Part shown: piece by piece, positions 45,606-56,720 of the stretch
Layout: every line of letters begins with the position of its first letter
How positions within the stretch are numbered: position 1 is the stretch's first letter
Program-made: the position numbers and the translations under genes
Notes under the pieces: generated by a model
The model's database searches: none
What the model saw: only the letters and a program-made list of their open reading frames with translations
Told to the model about the DNA's origin: nothing
NCBI RefSeq assembly: GCF_001640805.2
Contig: NC_066842.1
Coordinates: forward strand, 22,008,075-22,072,074
DNA length: 64,000 nt
Source of the DNA: Lates calcarifer
Taxonomy: Eukaryota > Chordata > Actinopteri > Centropomidae
Direction of reading: 5' to 3'

Positions 45606-46552
45606 TATATAGTTTCTGGCTTCATGACTGGTGCAACTGAAGTTTGAAAATCACAACTCAGAGCTGGGTTAAAAAATTAGAAATAAAAAAGAAATATAAC
45701 ATAATGCCTGTAACTGATAACCACAAACCTGTAGTTTTTTTTAAATGTATTTTTCAATGTATTTAATTTTTATGTATTTAATTTTTAATCTAATTTTTTA
45801 ATTTGAGTTTTTTGGTAGGTTGGCCAGTCCTCCAGTGGATTGGGTTTGTGGAGTGCATGCTTTGGAATAATGTATCATGGTTATTGCAGGGAAACAACAA
45901 TTCTTTTGATGGTTATTCTGACACGATTACTAAGAATTTTAGGTGGCTACAATTAGCACTGAAATGGAAAACTCTTGTGCTACAACAAGAAGAGGGGTGG
46001 TAAGTAAGGTAAGGTGTGGTGTCTGAATTTAAATTTAAACAGTAGTGTTTCCTTTGTGATTGCTTTATGAAAATTTTATGCAAACCCTGTTTAGAAAAAA
46101 AAATTCTTTTTTCTCATTTTGCTCCATTCTTTTTTCCTTCATCCAATGGTCTTTGTAGCCAGTCTATATTGCTCAGTCTTTCTCTCTGTGGTTGCCGGGT
46201 GATGAATTGGTTGACACCAGACATTTAGGCCGGCAATGGAAATATCACACCCAAATATCACACTGACCCTCAGCAGCCCTCTCATCATCTACTGGACAGC
46301 GTCCTCCTTTGTTCTTCACACACAGAGGACAAGACAAAGATACAGGAAAAAAGGGGAGGACAGAAAGAGAGAAGGAGAGAGGAAGAAAGGGAGATCTGAA
46401 TGGCATTTTTTTTTAAAAGAAGAAAGTGAGAAGAAGACAGGTAGGATAAATCAGGTGTTTGATTATTTTACATTCCTCTCCCTCTCCCTCACTCTCTGAG
46501 GGGTCCAGAGCATCATTAAAAACTCATTTGTACTTTTCCCAAACTCCTCCCT
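45606..46552. other. Anonymous DNA with a purine-rich patch
   Basis: T/A-rich at 45735-45810 and purine-rich at 46320-46440. The plus frame at 46236-46499 is its Lys/Arg-rich translation. No gene signal. Confidence 0.5.
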
Positions 46553-46660
46553 CTCTCCATTGATTAGACGTCTCATTGGTGCTCCGGTGATTAAGATAAT
46601 TGTCATTCATTGTCTTATTGACCTACCAATCAACATACTTGTCATGACCAGTAATCTTCA
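46553..46660. promoter_or_regulatory. Candidate conserved element with homeodomain-like sites
   Basis: ATTGATTAG, GTGATTAAGATAATTGTC, CTTATTGACC and CCAATCAA lie within about 80 bases of repeat-free sequence. The texture is like that of vertebrate conserved non-coding elements. There is no direct evidence of function. Confidence 0.25.
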
Positions 46661-47457
46661 CATTTAGGCTCTGATGTTGTGTCACATTTATGATCTAATA
46701 TGATTCACAATGTCTATATTCAAGGCATCATATAAAGTTTTCTTTTTTTAAATTCCTGTAGACCGTTAGCTGGGTCCTTTGAGGTAGAGAAAAAGCAATT
46801 AGGCTTCATGGACTAGACGTGTTAGCTGCCTCTGCTTCTGTTGTTTGGTCCATCAAAATAAAAAGGAAGGTGACATAAAATAATGATAATGTTTAATTAA
46901 TTGATATTAAATGACACCTCTCATTTACAAGAAAAGTGTTCCTGCAATTTGTGTGTACAGAGAAAATGGAGTTTTGTAGAAACACTGTCATATAAGTAAT
47001 GAAACAGATGGTGGCAGTGGCACTGATTTATCCCACTACCTGTTTTCTTGAACTAAACCCGGAAGAGGAAGAGGAAACACAGTAATATCAACAAGAACAT
47101 CAGATGACTCCATATGATTGTTGTTCTGTTTATTGTCTAATTGTTTTGGGTTAAACACAGCAACATAGCCATCTGCAACGTCTAGGCAGCATGTCAATGC
47201 ACAAAATGGTGTGTTTTGTAGTCACAGCAGTCAGTATCACCATTAACCATACAAAGACCAGCAGTGTTGGGTAAGGCCAGGACGAAGCAGTGTGTGGTAG
47301 GACAATTTTGAGAATGAAGTTGTGGCTCCTCAATGACTGCATCAAACTTTCGAATGTCCAGGACCTTGCTACTACGTCTGAGTGAGCTATTTCGTCCTCA
47401 CCTCAAAGGCCACACAACACAAATGAAAACACCGGTGGATGTTCTCTTCTCTTTAAT
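46661..47457. other. Anonymous non-coding DNA
   Basis: AT-rich sequence with short frames. Nothing recognisable before the C tract. Confidence 0.5.
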
Positions 47458-47479
47458 CCCCCCCCCCCCCCCCCCCCCC
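47458..47479 (+). repeat. (C)22 homopolymer
   Basis: An uninterrupted C run of 22 bases, much longer than C runs usual in vertebrate DNA. The complementary G run can form G-quadruplexes and is a frequent site of sequencing error. Confidence 0.85.
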
Positions 47480-49185
47480 TCCAAGACAAGTTTTTGTGCA
47501 GGTTGAAGATGCCATTCCTGTTTTTGTTTTGTTTTTTTAGAAGACCCTGCATAACCCCTGATGCCCTGTGTGATGAAACAATACGCTAACAGTGGAGTGA
47601 ACCCACAGGAACAGTACTGTGGCTTGTCTATGTGCACGTAAAGTGGTGACTGAATGCTCTTTTAAACATTTGTAGGCACTGCAGAGTGCAATGGACATAA
47701 AAATGCAGGACCTTCCTATTGCTATTTATGCTGTGCTTTGTGCTGCACAGTTTCTGAGAGACAAACAAGAAGACCGTCCTGGAGCAAAATGTATTGCAGC
47801 TCTGCAATATGACAGATATTTTTAACCACCCACTCAGCCTAACAACTTCAGAACAAACTGAAATGAGACTGAAGCCAGAAGAGAAAGGAATGTACTCATG
47901 GATTTCTTTTAGCACAAAATAAACATAGCCCTGGGCCATTTAGGGTCTGGGTGTCCATTGCTATGTGAATGGCACAGATATAGAATGGCTGTGAGGCAGG
48001 TATGGTGCCTGCAATGAATATGGGGAGTGAACCCATCATCTGTCCCATCACAGTAAACCCCACCATAACACAGTTTGTCCTTTTTTTAAAGCTCAGATGT
48101 CTAGTTATACTGTCTTTGTACAAGTCGATGATATCGCTGTACTTTGTGTGACACAGTTCCCAATCCATGTTCTCCACTGCTTTGCCAACTTTTTACTCAT
48201 TGATAACTATAATAGGTCAGCTCCACCATCCATCCAGATAAGGAAGTCTGATTTGCCTCATACAAATGGTCTTTTCTGGTTGTTCTGTGACAAGGCCACA
48301 ATTAATAAATTTCTCTTGCTGGTGTTGTATTCTGCTTGTATAAAAATGTGTTAAAAATGGCAGGAAGCCACCAAAGGAAATAGAAACACTGTGTTTCTTC
48401 GTTGTTTAATTGTAGCTAGCTTTTTTGTGTGTCCTTTGCGCATGCCTAGTAGGAGAGTTAGCTATTTTAGCATTTTTATGTGGACGCGGCTATTTGTAGA
48501 AACCCCCTATGTAAGTGCATGTCATTTTTGCATTTTCAGTTTATCTGGGTCAATGTAGACATAGTCACAACCATCACAAAATGAGCAGCATAGAGCGTAC
48601 AAACATACATTGCAAAAAAGCTTCTACAGTTTGATCCATTTGGTCCAGTAGAACTTGAAAATCACAAAGTCACTTGGCATATGCACCAAGTAAGCAGTTT
48701 TCATAGGAATGAATGAGGGTCTCCTTTGGATGTAGTATCCAGGTTTTTATCTATTTTAACCCTGTCCTCCCCACGGGAATGAAATACTGTCTTTTCAAGT
48801 TTGACTACTAGTCATCATTCAGAACCAAAAACCTTCAGATGACATGTATGTCATTTCACTGATTGACTGAAGAATTACACCAAGGAAAACATATTGATTG
48901 TGATGTAACAGACTGCAATAGTGATTTCATAGAAGGCTGCTGAGGAACAAATTGCTTCTCTTTGCCAAGTGAAGCTTTTTTTTTTTTTTGCATTTCTTTG
49001 TGTTGCTGCATTTGATCTGTTTTGATTCCTTGACAGTTGGATTGAATCTGATGACAGCTCTGGGTCTGCGATGCTCTGTGTGTGTCTTCTGTAATTGGTA
49101 ATGCTTGATTTTCCTGTTTCAGAGGCAGAAAATCAGAGCAGCAATCTGTCTGTGCACAGGCGAACAGTCAAACTATCGAGGCAAG
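47480..49185. other. Anonymous non-coding DNA
   Basis: Minus-strand frames at 47628-47939 and 47896-48177 have no domain I can call with confidence (see findings for a weak transposase-like resemblance). The 48400-48560 segment (ATTTTTATGTGGACGCGGC) resembles old fish repeats. T14 at 48976-48989. Confidence 0.4.
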
Positions 49186-50439
49186 TTTTTTTTTTTTTTT
49201 TTAAGATGTAGGAAGTAAAGGGAGGGAATATTGCTACTGATAGATCAAACCTAAAATCAATGAAGTCAGCGTGAGACAGGAATTCTCTTTCTCTATTACT
49301 CTCTAACACATCCACACAAGTACATGGGCTAATTAAAGGAAAGCCAGAGTGGAGGAGAATCAGACAGGCAGGTATGCCGATGGGATGAAGGAGACTTTAG
49401 ACTTCATAAAGGAAAGCAAGCAAATTGACCTCCTGAATGAGGGAACTGTTTCATTACATGTCCCCCGGGTGTGCAGGGTAATAAGGTTAAAGCTAGGGGC
49501 ACACACTACAGGATTAAAAGGCACACAGGCAGGATGTAGTGAAGATGGAGATGAAGCCATTGTAGCTCTGTAATGACTGTGTTGTAAAACACCCCAAACA
49601 CATCCCACACTGCCTCTACTTTGAATTCAGCCCATGAGAATAAGAGAAGTTCTGATTATATGTTGTAGACAAGAATCGGATTCCTTCACCACAAGTCAGA
49701 TCATAAGACTGTAACACAAATTATCATTATGTAGGGCACTCAAAATAATGTGGATACATTTTTTTTTTATCACTTTCTCTGCATGGACACAGCATTTGTA
49801 AAGTGTAAAAACCAAAGTGTAAAAACAAGTTACAGTTTAATGGAAAGCTATGTGCTAAAATACTAGCCTAGTCACTAGCCTAGCAAATATTTTTTTCCAC
49901 ATCTGTTTTTGAGGAGGAGACTTTTTGAGGACAAGAAACACTTTCAAACTTGTCCTGATGGGAAAGTTTCCCTAAGATACTGAGAGAAAGTCCTCATCAG
50001 TGAAACCTTTTCTCTCATACAAATGAAACATGAAACACAGTAATATGAAAAACCCACATTTGCGTATCTCCCAGTCATTGATTCTCTCCTGTCAAGCTCT
50101 TGGAAGTGGTCAAATATCATTTTCTCTGTTACTTAACACTTTTCAGACAGTCTTTTTGAGCTCATCATCCATGATGTATTTCTTTGCTGTTTGACAGATT
50201 TCCTCCCTGGTTCATTTCTGCAGTAAAGATGTTGGGAGAACTTGAAGAATTTCATGAAAAACACGTTACACACCCTCAGAAACTCCTGCAGGGCCAACAA
50301 AATATTTTTAGGGTTGTCTGACTCAACATTGCGCTGGTAGTAAGGAATAGCTGATGTTGTGAACATATAATCGTCTAGTCCTCAAATATAAGACTGCCCC
50401 AATATTTTCAAACCTAATTTTCAGACAGAAAAACTTGAA
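49186..50439. other. Anonymous DNA with (T)17 and a weak repeat fragment
   Basis: T17 at 49186-49202. At 49797-49880, AAACCAAAGTGTAAAAACAAG and AAGCTATGTGCTAAAATAC resemble the middle of the family at 6255-6485. The frames at 49349-49608 have no domain. Confidence 0.45.
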
Positions 50440-50765
50440 TTACTGCCTTGTATACCTCCACCAAACAGTCAAGTTGGGAGACTAATTTTACAGGAGTGCA
50501 GAGGACTAATAGATAGCTCTGTCACTTGGTGCAACAACAATCACTTGAAGCTAAATATCAGTGAAACCAATGAGCTTGTGATGGACTACAAAAGGAACAG
50601 GAGGCCCCCTGTCCTGCTTGTCATCAGGGGAGAGGAAGTTAAGGCTTTATTGTTCTTGTTGTGCTGTATGTCTTTTTAATTAGTGTGTAGATTCATTGAG
50701 AGAAAAAACTGAGTCAGATTCCCTGTATGTGTTCACGTGCATGGCTAATAAAGCTGACTCTGATA
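50440..50765 (+). mobile_element. CR1/Rex1-like LINE 3' end with reverse-transcriptase relic
   Basis: At 50497-50646 one uninterrupted frame reads DSSVTWCNNNHLKLNISETN then ELVMDYKRNRRPP and VIRGEEVK. This is the segment just after the catalytic core of non-LTR reverse transcriptases. The preceding ACTGCCTTGTATACCTCCAC belongs further upstream in the same protein, so the part with the ADD-type catalytic motif has been deleted. The 3' end GAGTCAGATTCCCTGTATGTG ... AATAAAGCTGACTCTGAT (to about 50762) is intact in form. It is dead, 5'-truncated and internally deleted. Clade assignment is moderate. Confidence 0.7.
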
Positions 50766-50879
50766 GAATACAAGGTTGTAGCCATGATAGCAGACAATGC
50801 TTCAAATATGGATGTTGCTGCAAAGAAGCTACATAATCTAAAATTGTCACCAATTCAGTAGCCATCGAAAAAGTATGGT

Positions 50880-51170
50880 CACAGTCTCCCGTTGTGCTTT
50901 TCCCTCTGTTTTGCAGAACATTATGATGTTACATTGAAGGTTGACCTTTGACCTTTTGGATATAAGATGCCATCATTTCATCATTTTATCCTAGTAGACA
51001 TCTGTGTGAAATTTTGTCATAATTAGTGTAGAAATTTTTGAATTACTAACAAAAAAGGTCACAGTGACTTTGACCTTTGACTACTACATTCTAATCAGTT
51101 CATTTTTAAGTCCAAGTGAATGTTTGTGTTAAATTCGAAGAAATTTCCTCAAGGTCACGGCAGAAATATC
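50880..51170 (+). repeat. Percomorph dispersed repeat ('GGTCACAGTGAC' family)
   Basis: AAGGTTGACCTTTGACCTTT, TGTGTGAAATTTTGTCATAA, AGGTCACAGTGACTTTGACC, TCTAATCAGTTCATTTTTAAG and AAGAAATTTCCTCAAGGTCAC run in the usual order of a highly abundant percomorph repeat. It contains several TGACCTTTGACC direct repeats, which resemble nuclear-receptor half sites. That resemblance is a feature of the family. Confidence 0.75.
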
Positions 51171-51208
51171 ATCTTATATTCGGATCTGTAGGATTTTTCA
51201 AGGTCAGG

Positions 51209-51350
51209 CGCAGTGACTGGAGATGCCTGGCAACCTCACCTGCTAGCCAGTAGTTTCATATTCAATATACAGATATATACAGTTATGGATCTTCTCATCT
51301 AACTCTCAGCAAGATAGGAAACAACTGCATTTCCCAAAATGAAGAGCTGA
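51209..51350 (+). repeat. Percomorph-type dispersed repeat, 3' half
   Basis: GCGCAGTGACTGG, TGGCAACCTCACCTGCTAGCC, AGTTTCATATTCAATATACA, TGGATCTTCTCATCTAACTC and CATTTCCCAAAATGAAGAGC. This looks like the second half of the family whose first half is at 6255-6485, placed directly after another repeat. Confidence 0.7.
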
Positions 51351-51804
51351 ATGAGAGGAAAAAAATAGATTAAGCTGTTAACACAAATTAAATGATCTCT
51401 CTGAAATTCCTATATAATGGTTTAACATGAAGAAATCCTGTCTATCCAGCAGCAGTATTCTGACCTTTACAAAGGCCACATCTACACTGTTCCGTGATCT
51501 GATCATTTTGGTTTGTTACCGATTTTGCATCTTACACCAGCCCAAAATGCACAGCCATCAACAATACAACCAAGCTTTTTGCACTGCACGGTAGTTTGCC
51601 TCTGTGCAGGGTGCATTGGTGAAAGAGAATTTTTGATGTGTTTTCTTTGTCAAAGCAAAGGTTAAAGAAAAAAAAAAAAAAAACAAAGTCTCCCAAAGAA
51701 GACTGTTTGAAAAAGTGAGATCTTTTTTAGTTGGCTGAGGTCATGAGTCAGTCCTGAATCTTTTATAGCGCAGCTGAATGACTTACTGCTCTCACCACTA
51801 CTAC

Positions 51805-51805
<1 letters not shown>
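51351..51805. other. Anonymous non-coding DNA
   Basis: An A16 run at 51668-51683. Nothing recognisable otherwise. Confidence 0.5.
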
Positions 51806-51854
<49 letters not shown>

Positions 51855-52200
51855 TGAGGATGGATGGTTAGAGACAGTAAACCAGAGGCACACACACTTG
51901 CCCACACACTGACTGGGGATGGACAGTTGGTAAAGATTGGCATACACACACAGCCGCCTGCTGTTACCACCATACCACACATGCAATCCCCAGCTGGATG
52001 GGCAGTAAGAGATCACCACACACACACTCACACACACACATACAGTATGCACCCAGAGCTGAATAGTTTCTGGTTTGAAGGGCAGAGGGGCAGGGTTGAG
52101 AGGTGACCAGTGTCCAGGTGTGCCTCTCCAATTATCTGCTACTGCTACCTCTCCAAAGTATGCGCGCACACACACACATACAAGCACACACCAAACACCC
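51806..52200. repeat. Microsatellite cluster: (CT)n(AC)n plus CA patches
   Basis: (CT)n at 51806-51820 joined to (AC)16 at 51821-51852, then CACACACACAC patches at 51890-51960, 52016-52040 and 52146-52190. Frames on both strands here are translations of these repeats. Confidence 0.85.
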
Positions 52201-52489
52201 CCACCCGGCTTGAATTCCCTTCTCATCTCTCCCCACCACACAATTAAAGCACCTCCCTGCTCCAGCACCTGGTCTCCCACTGTAGAGCAGAGAGGGAGGC
52301 AGGTACAGGAGAAGAAAGATCAATTTGATATCCTGTTTGTATTGGCTGTCCCTCTCTTGTCTGCGTCTCAGGCTGTGTCTTTTATTTCTTCTTTTTTATT
52401 TGAAGTGAGATGGCAACCTGCGAGAGCCGACCTGCTTGTGTCTCTGGTGCTATTTGGCATGCCAGCGACTGCTATTTGACTTTGAAAAT

Positions 52490-52658
52490 ATGAAATCTGT
52501 GAGGAACTGGAGGAAATGGCAATAGAGGAGGAGGATGGGGAGGAGCAGAAAGAAAAGACAAGATTGAGAAGGAGGGGTCTGAACACATTGATGGGTTTGT
52601 GTGAAGAGGAGACAGAGGACAGGTGATGAAAAAAAATATGGAGGGGGCAGGGGAGAGG

Positions 52659-52695
<37 letters not shown>

Positions 52696-52880
52696 GTGGA
52701 GGTGAGCGGGGGGAAAAAAATGTTAAGCAAACAGAAAGTAATAACAGGAGCTGAACGTGAGAACATTGTGGGGGATGAAAAGAAAGAGGGGAATGGGAGG
52801 AGATCAAAGCACAGGAGGGCGAGGAGTGAACTGGTGAGATGAAACAGGAAGCTGAGAAAAGCTGAGAGACTGAGAGTAAC
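52490..52880 (+). repeat. Long purine-rich region with (GA)15
   Basis: About 390 bases dominated by G and A on the plus strand, with a perfect (GA)n at 52664-52693. The longest open frame of the window (209 codons, 52472-53101, minus) runs antisense to it and is Ser/Leu/Pro-rich low complexity, so I do not treat it as a gene. Confidence 0.75.
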
Positions 52881-54348
52881 AAAGCAGGCGAGGCGGCAGC
52901 ATCCAGGGGAGGCAGCGTGGAGAGAGGCCGCTTTCCATCCACAGGGTTAGAGGTTAAGATAGCACACACACTTCCTATAGGACTGTAAAATGTGCTCCTC
53001 ACTTGGCAGCAGCCAAGCTCAGAGTCTAGAGGGGCCTGAGCCTGAGGAGCACTTACTGACCTATAAAATGGTCTTCTAGTTTTTATTTTCTGTAAGTACA
53101 TAGCTAAAGATTTTATTCAAACAATATTCCTCCGGCTAGGAGAGACGAGAATCAGCTAAAAGTTAACTTTGTGCCAGATGAGTGCTATTTTTCTGTGACA
53201 AAGTGACCTGTCACCTGTGGTATCACTGTAATTAGTAAGAGTGCACCAATGTAAACCTCTATTGTTAAAGTTTTGCTAAACTAGCAGGCATGTCAGTGTG
53301 CTAAAAACCTTCTTTCCCAGTTTTTCTCCATTCATGTACAACTGAACATGACAGGTCAGCCTCTTAGACACAATTTACACTTAAAGCAACACAGTGTAAG
53401 CAACAGTGGCCTCTGCAGCCACCAGTGGTAATTAATCCTCCAAGCGGTTAAGTGGTTTTTATGTACAGAAAACGAAAGTCTATCTGCATAGATAGATAGT
53501 TTGACTTATTTTGTATCCTCACTCTTTCCCACGAATCTCTGTAGGAGACAGCTGTCATTTTGTTTCCTTGTCTGTTCTCCAATCGTTGTTGGAGACTGCT
53601 CTTGTGACCATAATTTTGCTTTGGGTAAGTTTATCCAGTACTGTGGTTCTATCTGTAGCCAGGGTCGGTTTGATATCTTGGCCTGGACCTCTCCCTGAAG
53701 TTCAATTCCACCTTTCATACTTGGCAATAAAAGATTGAGAAGGTGAACAAATGCATTCTTCATATTCTCCATCTAATTTTATGTAACTCCCCTCTCCACT
53801 CAGGTTTGTAATTATTAAGATGGGAGAGTGATTGTTTTAAAGTAGATAAGAGGAGCTGATGAGATCAGCAGTAACTTGCACATCCCAAAACATACCCACC
53901 TACACCTTGTTACCTTAGGTACACTGTGTGCCTACAACTAGTATACTTCCACTCCCTTGACACGTAGGGCACAGAACACTTGACTGCATTTTGCACTCTG
54001 CACCTTGACTCCTGAAAGTGACATGGAGTGAATTCATCGGTGTCCCAGTAGATTATTCCAGTACATCCTGCTAACACATTAGCATATAAAGGGTTACAGC
54101 TACACTTTACCCCTCTCCCCCTCTCTCTCCCTCATATATGCGCATCTGGTAGCTGCAGGTATTGTGATGTGTGTATGTGTCTTGGTAATGTAGGTATGAT
54201 TACAGTGTAAATCAGCCTTCTAAAGTGGAGCAGTCCTTGTCGCTTTAAGTTATTAATAACAGACCTTAATCTTGGTGCCATATGTGTGTGCACATATTTA
54301 TTTGTCTTTATTTGTCTGCCATCTGCAGTGTTGGTGAGCATGTACTGT
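52881..54348. other. Anonymous non-coding DNA
   Basis: CACTTAAAGCAACACAGTGT and GCCACCAGTGGTAATTAATC near 53380-53440 resemble the ends of fish MITEs. GATAGATAGT at 53490. No gene signal. Confidence 0.45.
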
Positions 54349-54362
54349 GAGTGTGTGTGTGT

Positions 54363-54446
<84 letters not shown>
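54349..54446. repeat. Compound (GT)n(GA)n microsatellite
   Basis: GT steps from 54349 to about 54395, with one GTCTGT interruption, pass straight into (GA)26 ending at 54446. It is the largest simple repeat of the window. Confidence 0.95.
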
Positions 54447-54449
<3 letters not shown>

Positions 54450-54571
54450 GCCCCCCGGATGTGCCTAACATCATTAACAATGGAACCGTCATCTCATGTA
54501 AGTGAAGTGGTCCATCTCTGTCAGCTTAGCTTCTCACCTGCCCCCTCCCCACCTCCAAATCCCACTGCTAG

Positions 54572-54630
54572 AACACACACACACACACACACGCATGCGC
54601 ACACCACACACACACACACACACACACACC
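54572..54630. repeat. Interrupted (CA)n microsatellite
   Basis: CA runs at 54572-54592 and 54606-54629, separated by GCATGCGCACACC. The 123-codon plus frame at 54351-54722 spans both microsatellites and is not a gene. Confidence 0.9.
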
Positions 54631-55280
54631 ACACAACCACAGGCACAATGATAGGCACAGATGCACACACATGCAGTACAGCACAGACACATTCATACAT
54701 AAACAGCAAGACCCTCATATGAAAAAGAGAAAGCAAGGATTCATGAAATGAGATGAAACTATGTGAATGGACAGACGCTGTACAACCTGAATCTCCATTT
54801 GGTTTTGGTTTTCATTTCAGCTGCAGACATCGAAACTGCTCTTCAGCTGCTGGTAGAACATCACACATCAGTCATTTGTAGTTCAAAGTCCTTAAAGATG
54901 TTTTCTTTTTCTTTTTACTTTGTCACACACATCTGTTGAAAATGAAAAAATGAAATTGTCAACTCTTAGTCCACTGCAGTTTTTCCATGCACATACACAT
55001 ACTGTAAATACTGTATAACAGAATAAGAACTTGACTTCAGTTCTTTCCTACCCATTGTTAAGTTGGTGAATGAAATGAAAACAGTGTCTGCAATATAAAG
55101 AGCTTTAATGAGAGGTGGGTTCAACAAGTGCCCCCCCCCCCCAGTCTTGTACAGCTTGTGACATAATATGTGCAGCATTGTGGATAATCCTGGGATCTTT
55201 GATCAGTGTTTAGCTATAGCTAGCTACAGATAGATGTGCTTGTCCGGCTGACCGTGACTCAGATTCCACTGTTCTGAGAC
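54631..55280. other. Anonymous DNA with a (C)12 run
   Basis: C12 at 55131-55142 and a CTATAGCTAGCTACAGATAG patch near 55215. Nothing else recognisable. Confidence 0.5.
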
Positions 55281-55700
55281 CCATTATGATATTGCACACA
55301 TTGCTGTACACATGTGCAACTGCGCATTAGAAAATTGCTTCAACAAAATTTTCCTCCCAAGTGCTAAATGAGCAAATTACCCTGTGGTTTATCATCTGCA
55401 ATCTGTACAAGTTGTCTTATTAATCACTTTAGTCAACGTGTGTGACAACAAGGAGTTAGAGTGTACTATAAGGAAGCTTTCACCAACTCTTTTCTCAAGG
55501 AAAGCTCTCACAGAGAATTTAATTACACCACCTTGATGCCACAAATCTATTCAATTTACATAATTACAATGAACCATGTAACATAATATCCAAGCCTTTT
55601 AATTCTGCTCTGCTTTTTAGTTATATTAATATTTTTTCTTTTCTGCTAATCAAGGCGTAGTCACTGGAGTCACCAGAGTCTATCATTGTCAGTTAATGGT
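55281..55700. other. Repeat-free AT-rich block, possible conserved non-coding DNA
   Basis: About 400 bases without microsatellite or known repeat wording. It is rich in TAATT/ATTA sites (GAATTTAATTACACC, TTTACATAATTACAATG, CTTATTAATCAC). It is a candidate for conservation testing only. Confidence 0.25.
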
Positions 55701-56039
55701 AAATATCTTGAAGATTACTATAGAAGTGATTTTTTTAGATATTTTTCCTCTGTACTGCACATTTGATGTGGTTGCTGTCAGTTCAAAGGAATATCCTATT
55801 ACTTCTTTTAGATTCTGCTTACAACACGTTACAGGGGAAAATGATAATAAAAGGAAGATCGTTTCATCGGAACGGTAATCAGTTTGAGTTCAGGTTCAGG
55901 TTAAGTAGACAGGAAATAATAATGGTCCCATTTACACAATTTAAAGTGAGTATGTTTCCATGTATGTACACACTAACATGTCATTTTCATGTTTTATTCT
56001 ACAACATAAAATACATACATCACTTGTGATTTTTTAAAG
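55701..56039. other. Anonymous non-coding DNA
   Basis: The overlapping frames at 55696-56029 have no domain. Nothing recognisable. Confidence 0.5.
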
Positions 56040-56720
56040 CTTTTACGTGTCTTAAAAAGGTGTGGCTAAGTGAGACTTGCAGAGGTTGTCGCCATCATAA
56101 CGCCACACACAACTGCTTTACTCACCGGTCCACCTTCACGACCTCATTGTGTTTATACTTGCACTCTTGCAAATTATTACTAACTTTCTAAGAAGAAAGG
56201 CTTTTGTAGCAGAGGTAAGTGCGCTAAATTCAGTTGCAAGTTGGAAGATTAGCGGTGGCAACGCTGAAGTCACTTGACTGTGGTGTCGTTTGTTTATAGC
56301 CTAACATTAGCTTTTTACTTCTGCCGATTGTGTTTAGGCTTGAAAAATGACAAATGTGGTCTTCATTTCGTGGAGATAATCTTGCTGAACAAAACGTTTA
56401 CATGTCAGAGATCTTATTTTCTGCAATAATCCAAAACCCAAAGAAAAAATCCCACTGGCTCTTTGTTGAGGGAGCCAAGGTGACGCTAACTTCCAGGCTG
56501 GCCTACAAAAATATGTCATCCCTGTACCATTGTATTTATTGCGTGTGCGTGGTCCTTTTCAGTCCGCTCAGCCACTACACTACAAGGGCACCAACTGTGT
56601 ATGCACTCCTCCAAGTGGACTAGAAAGGGATATAACAACTAAGCTGTCTGCAGCTATCTTAGTCTTACAGGTCGAACTCTCCGATAAGGCAACAATTGTA
56701 AAGGGTTTATAAGCTGTAAT
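56040..56720 (+). other. Complex unexplained block, possibly a dispersed repeat or decayed exon
   Basis: It differs from its flanks by balanced composition and the absence of simple repeats. The plus frame at 56354-56623 (89 codons) includes the stretch SHWLFVEGAKVTLTSRLAYK at about residues 33-52, but I recognise no family. A GCAGAGGTAAGTGCG donor-like site at 56209-56223 is followed by ordinary sequence. The wording TAACATTAGCTTTTTACTTC and GCCAAGGTGACGCTAACTTCC is of the kind found in multi-copy fish repeats. I think a repeat is more likely than a gene. Confidence 0.3.

Noticed and set aside
52472..53101. 209-codon open frame on the minus strand, the longest in the window
   Set aside because: It runs antisense to a purine-rich tract with (GA)15, is Ser/Leu/Pro-rich low complexity, and overlaps another similar frame. 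The openness is explained by composition.
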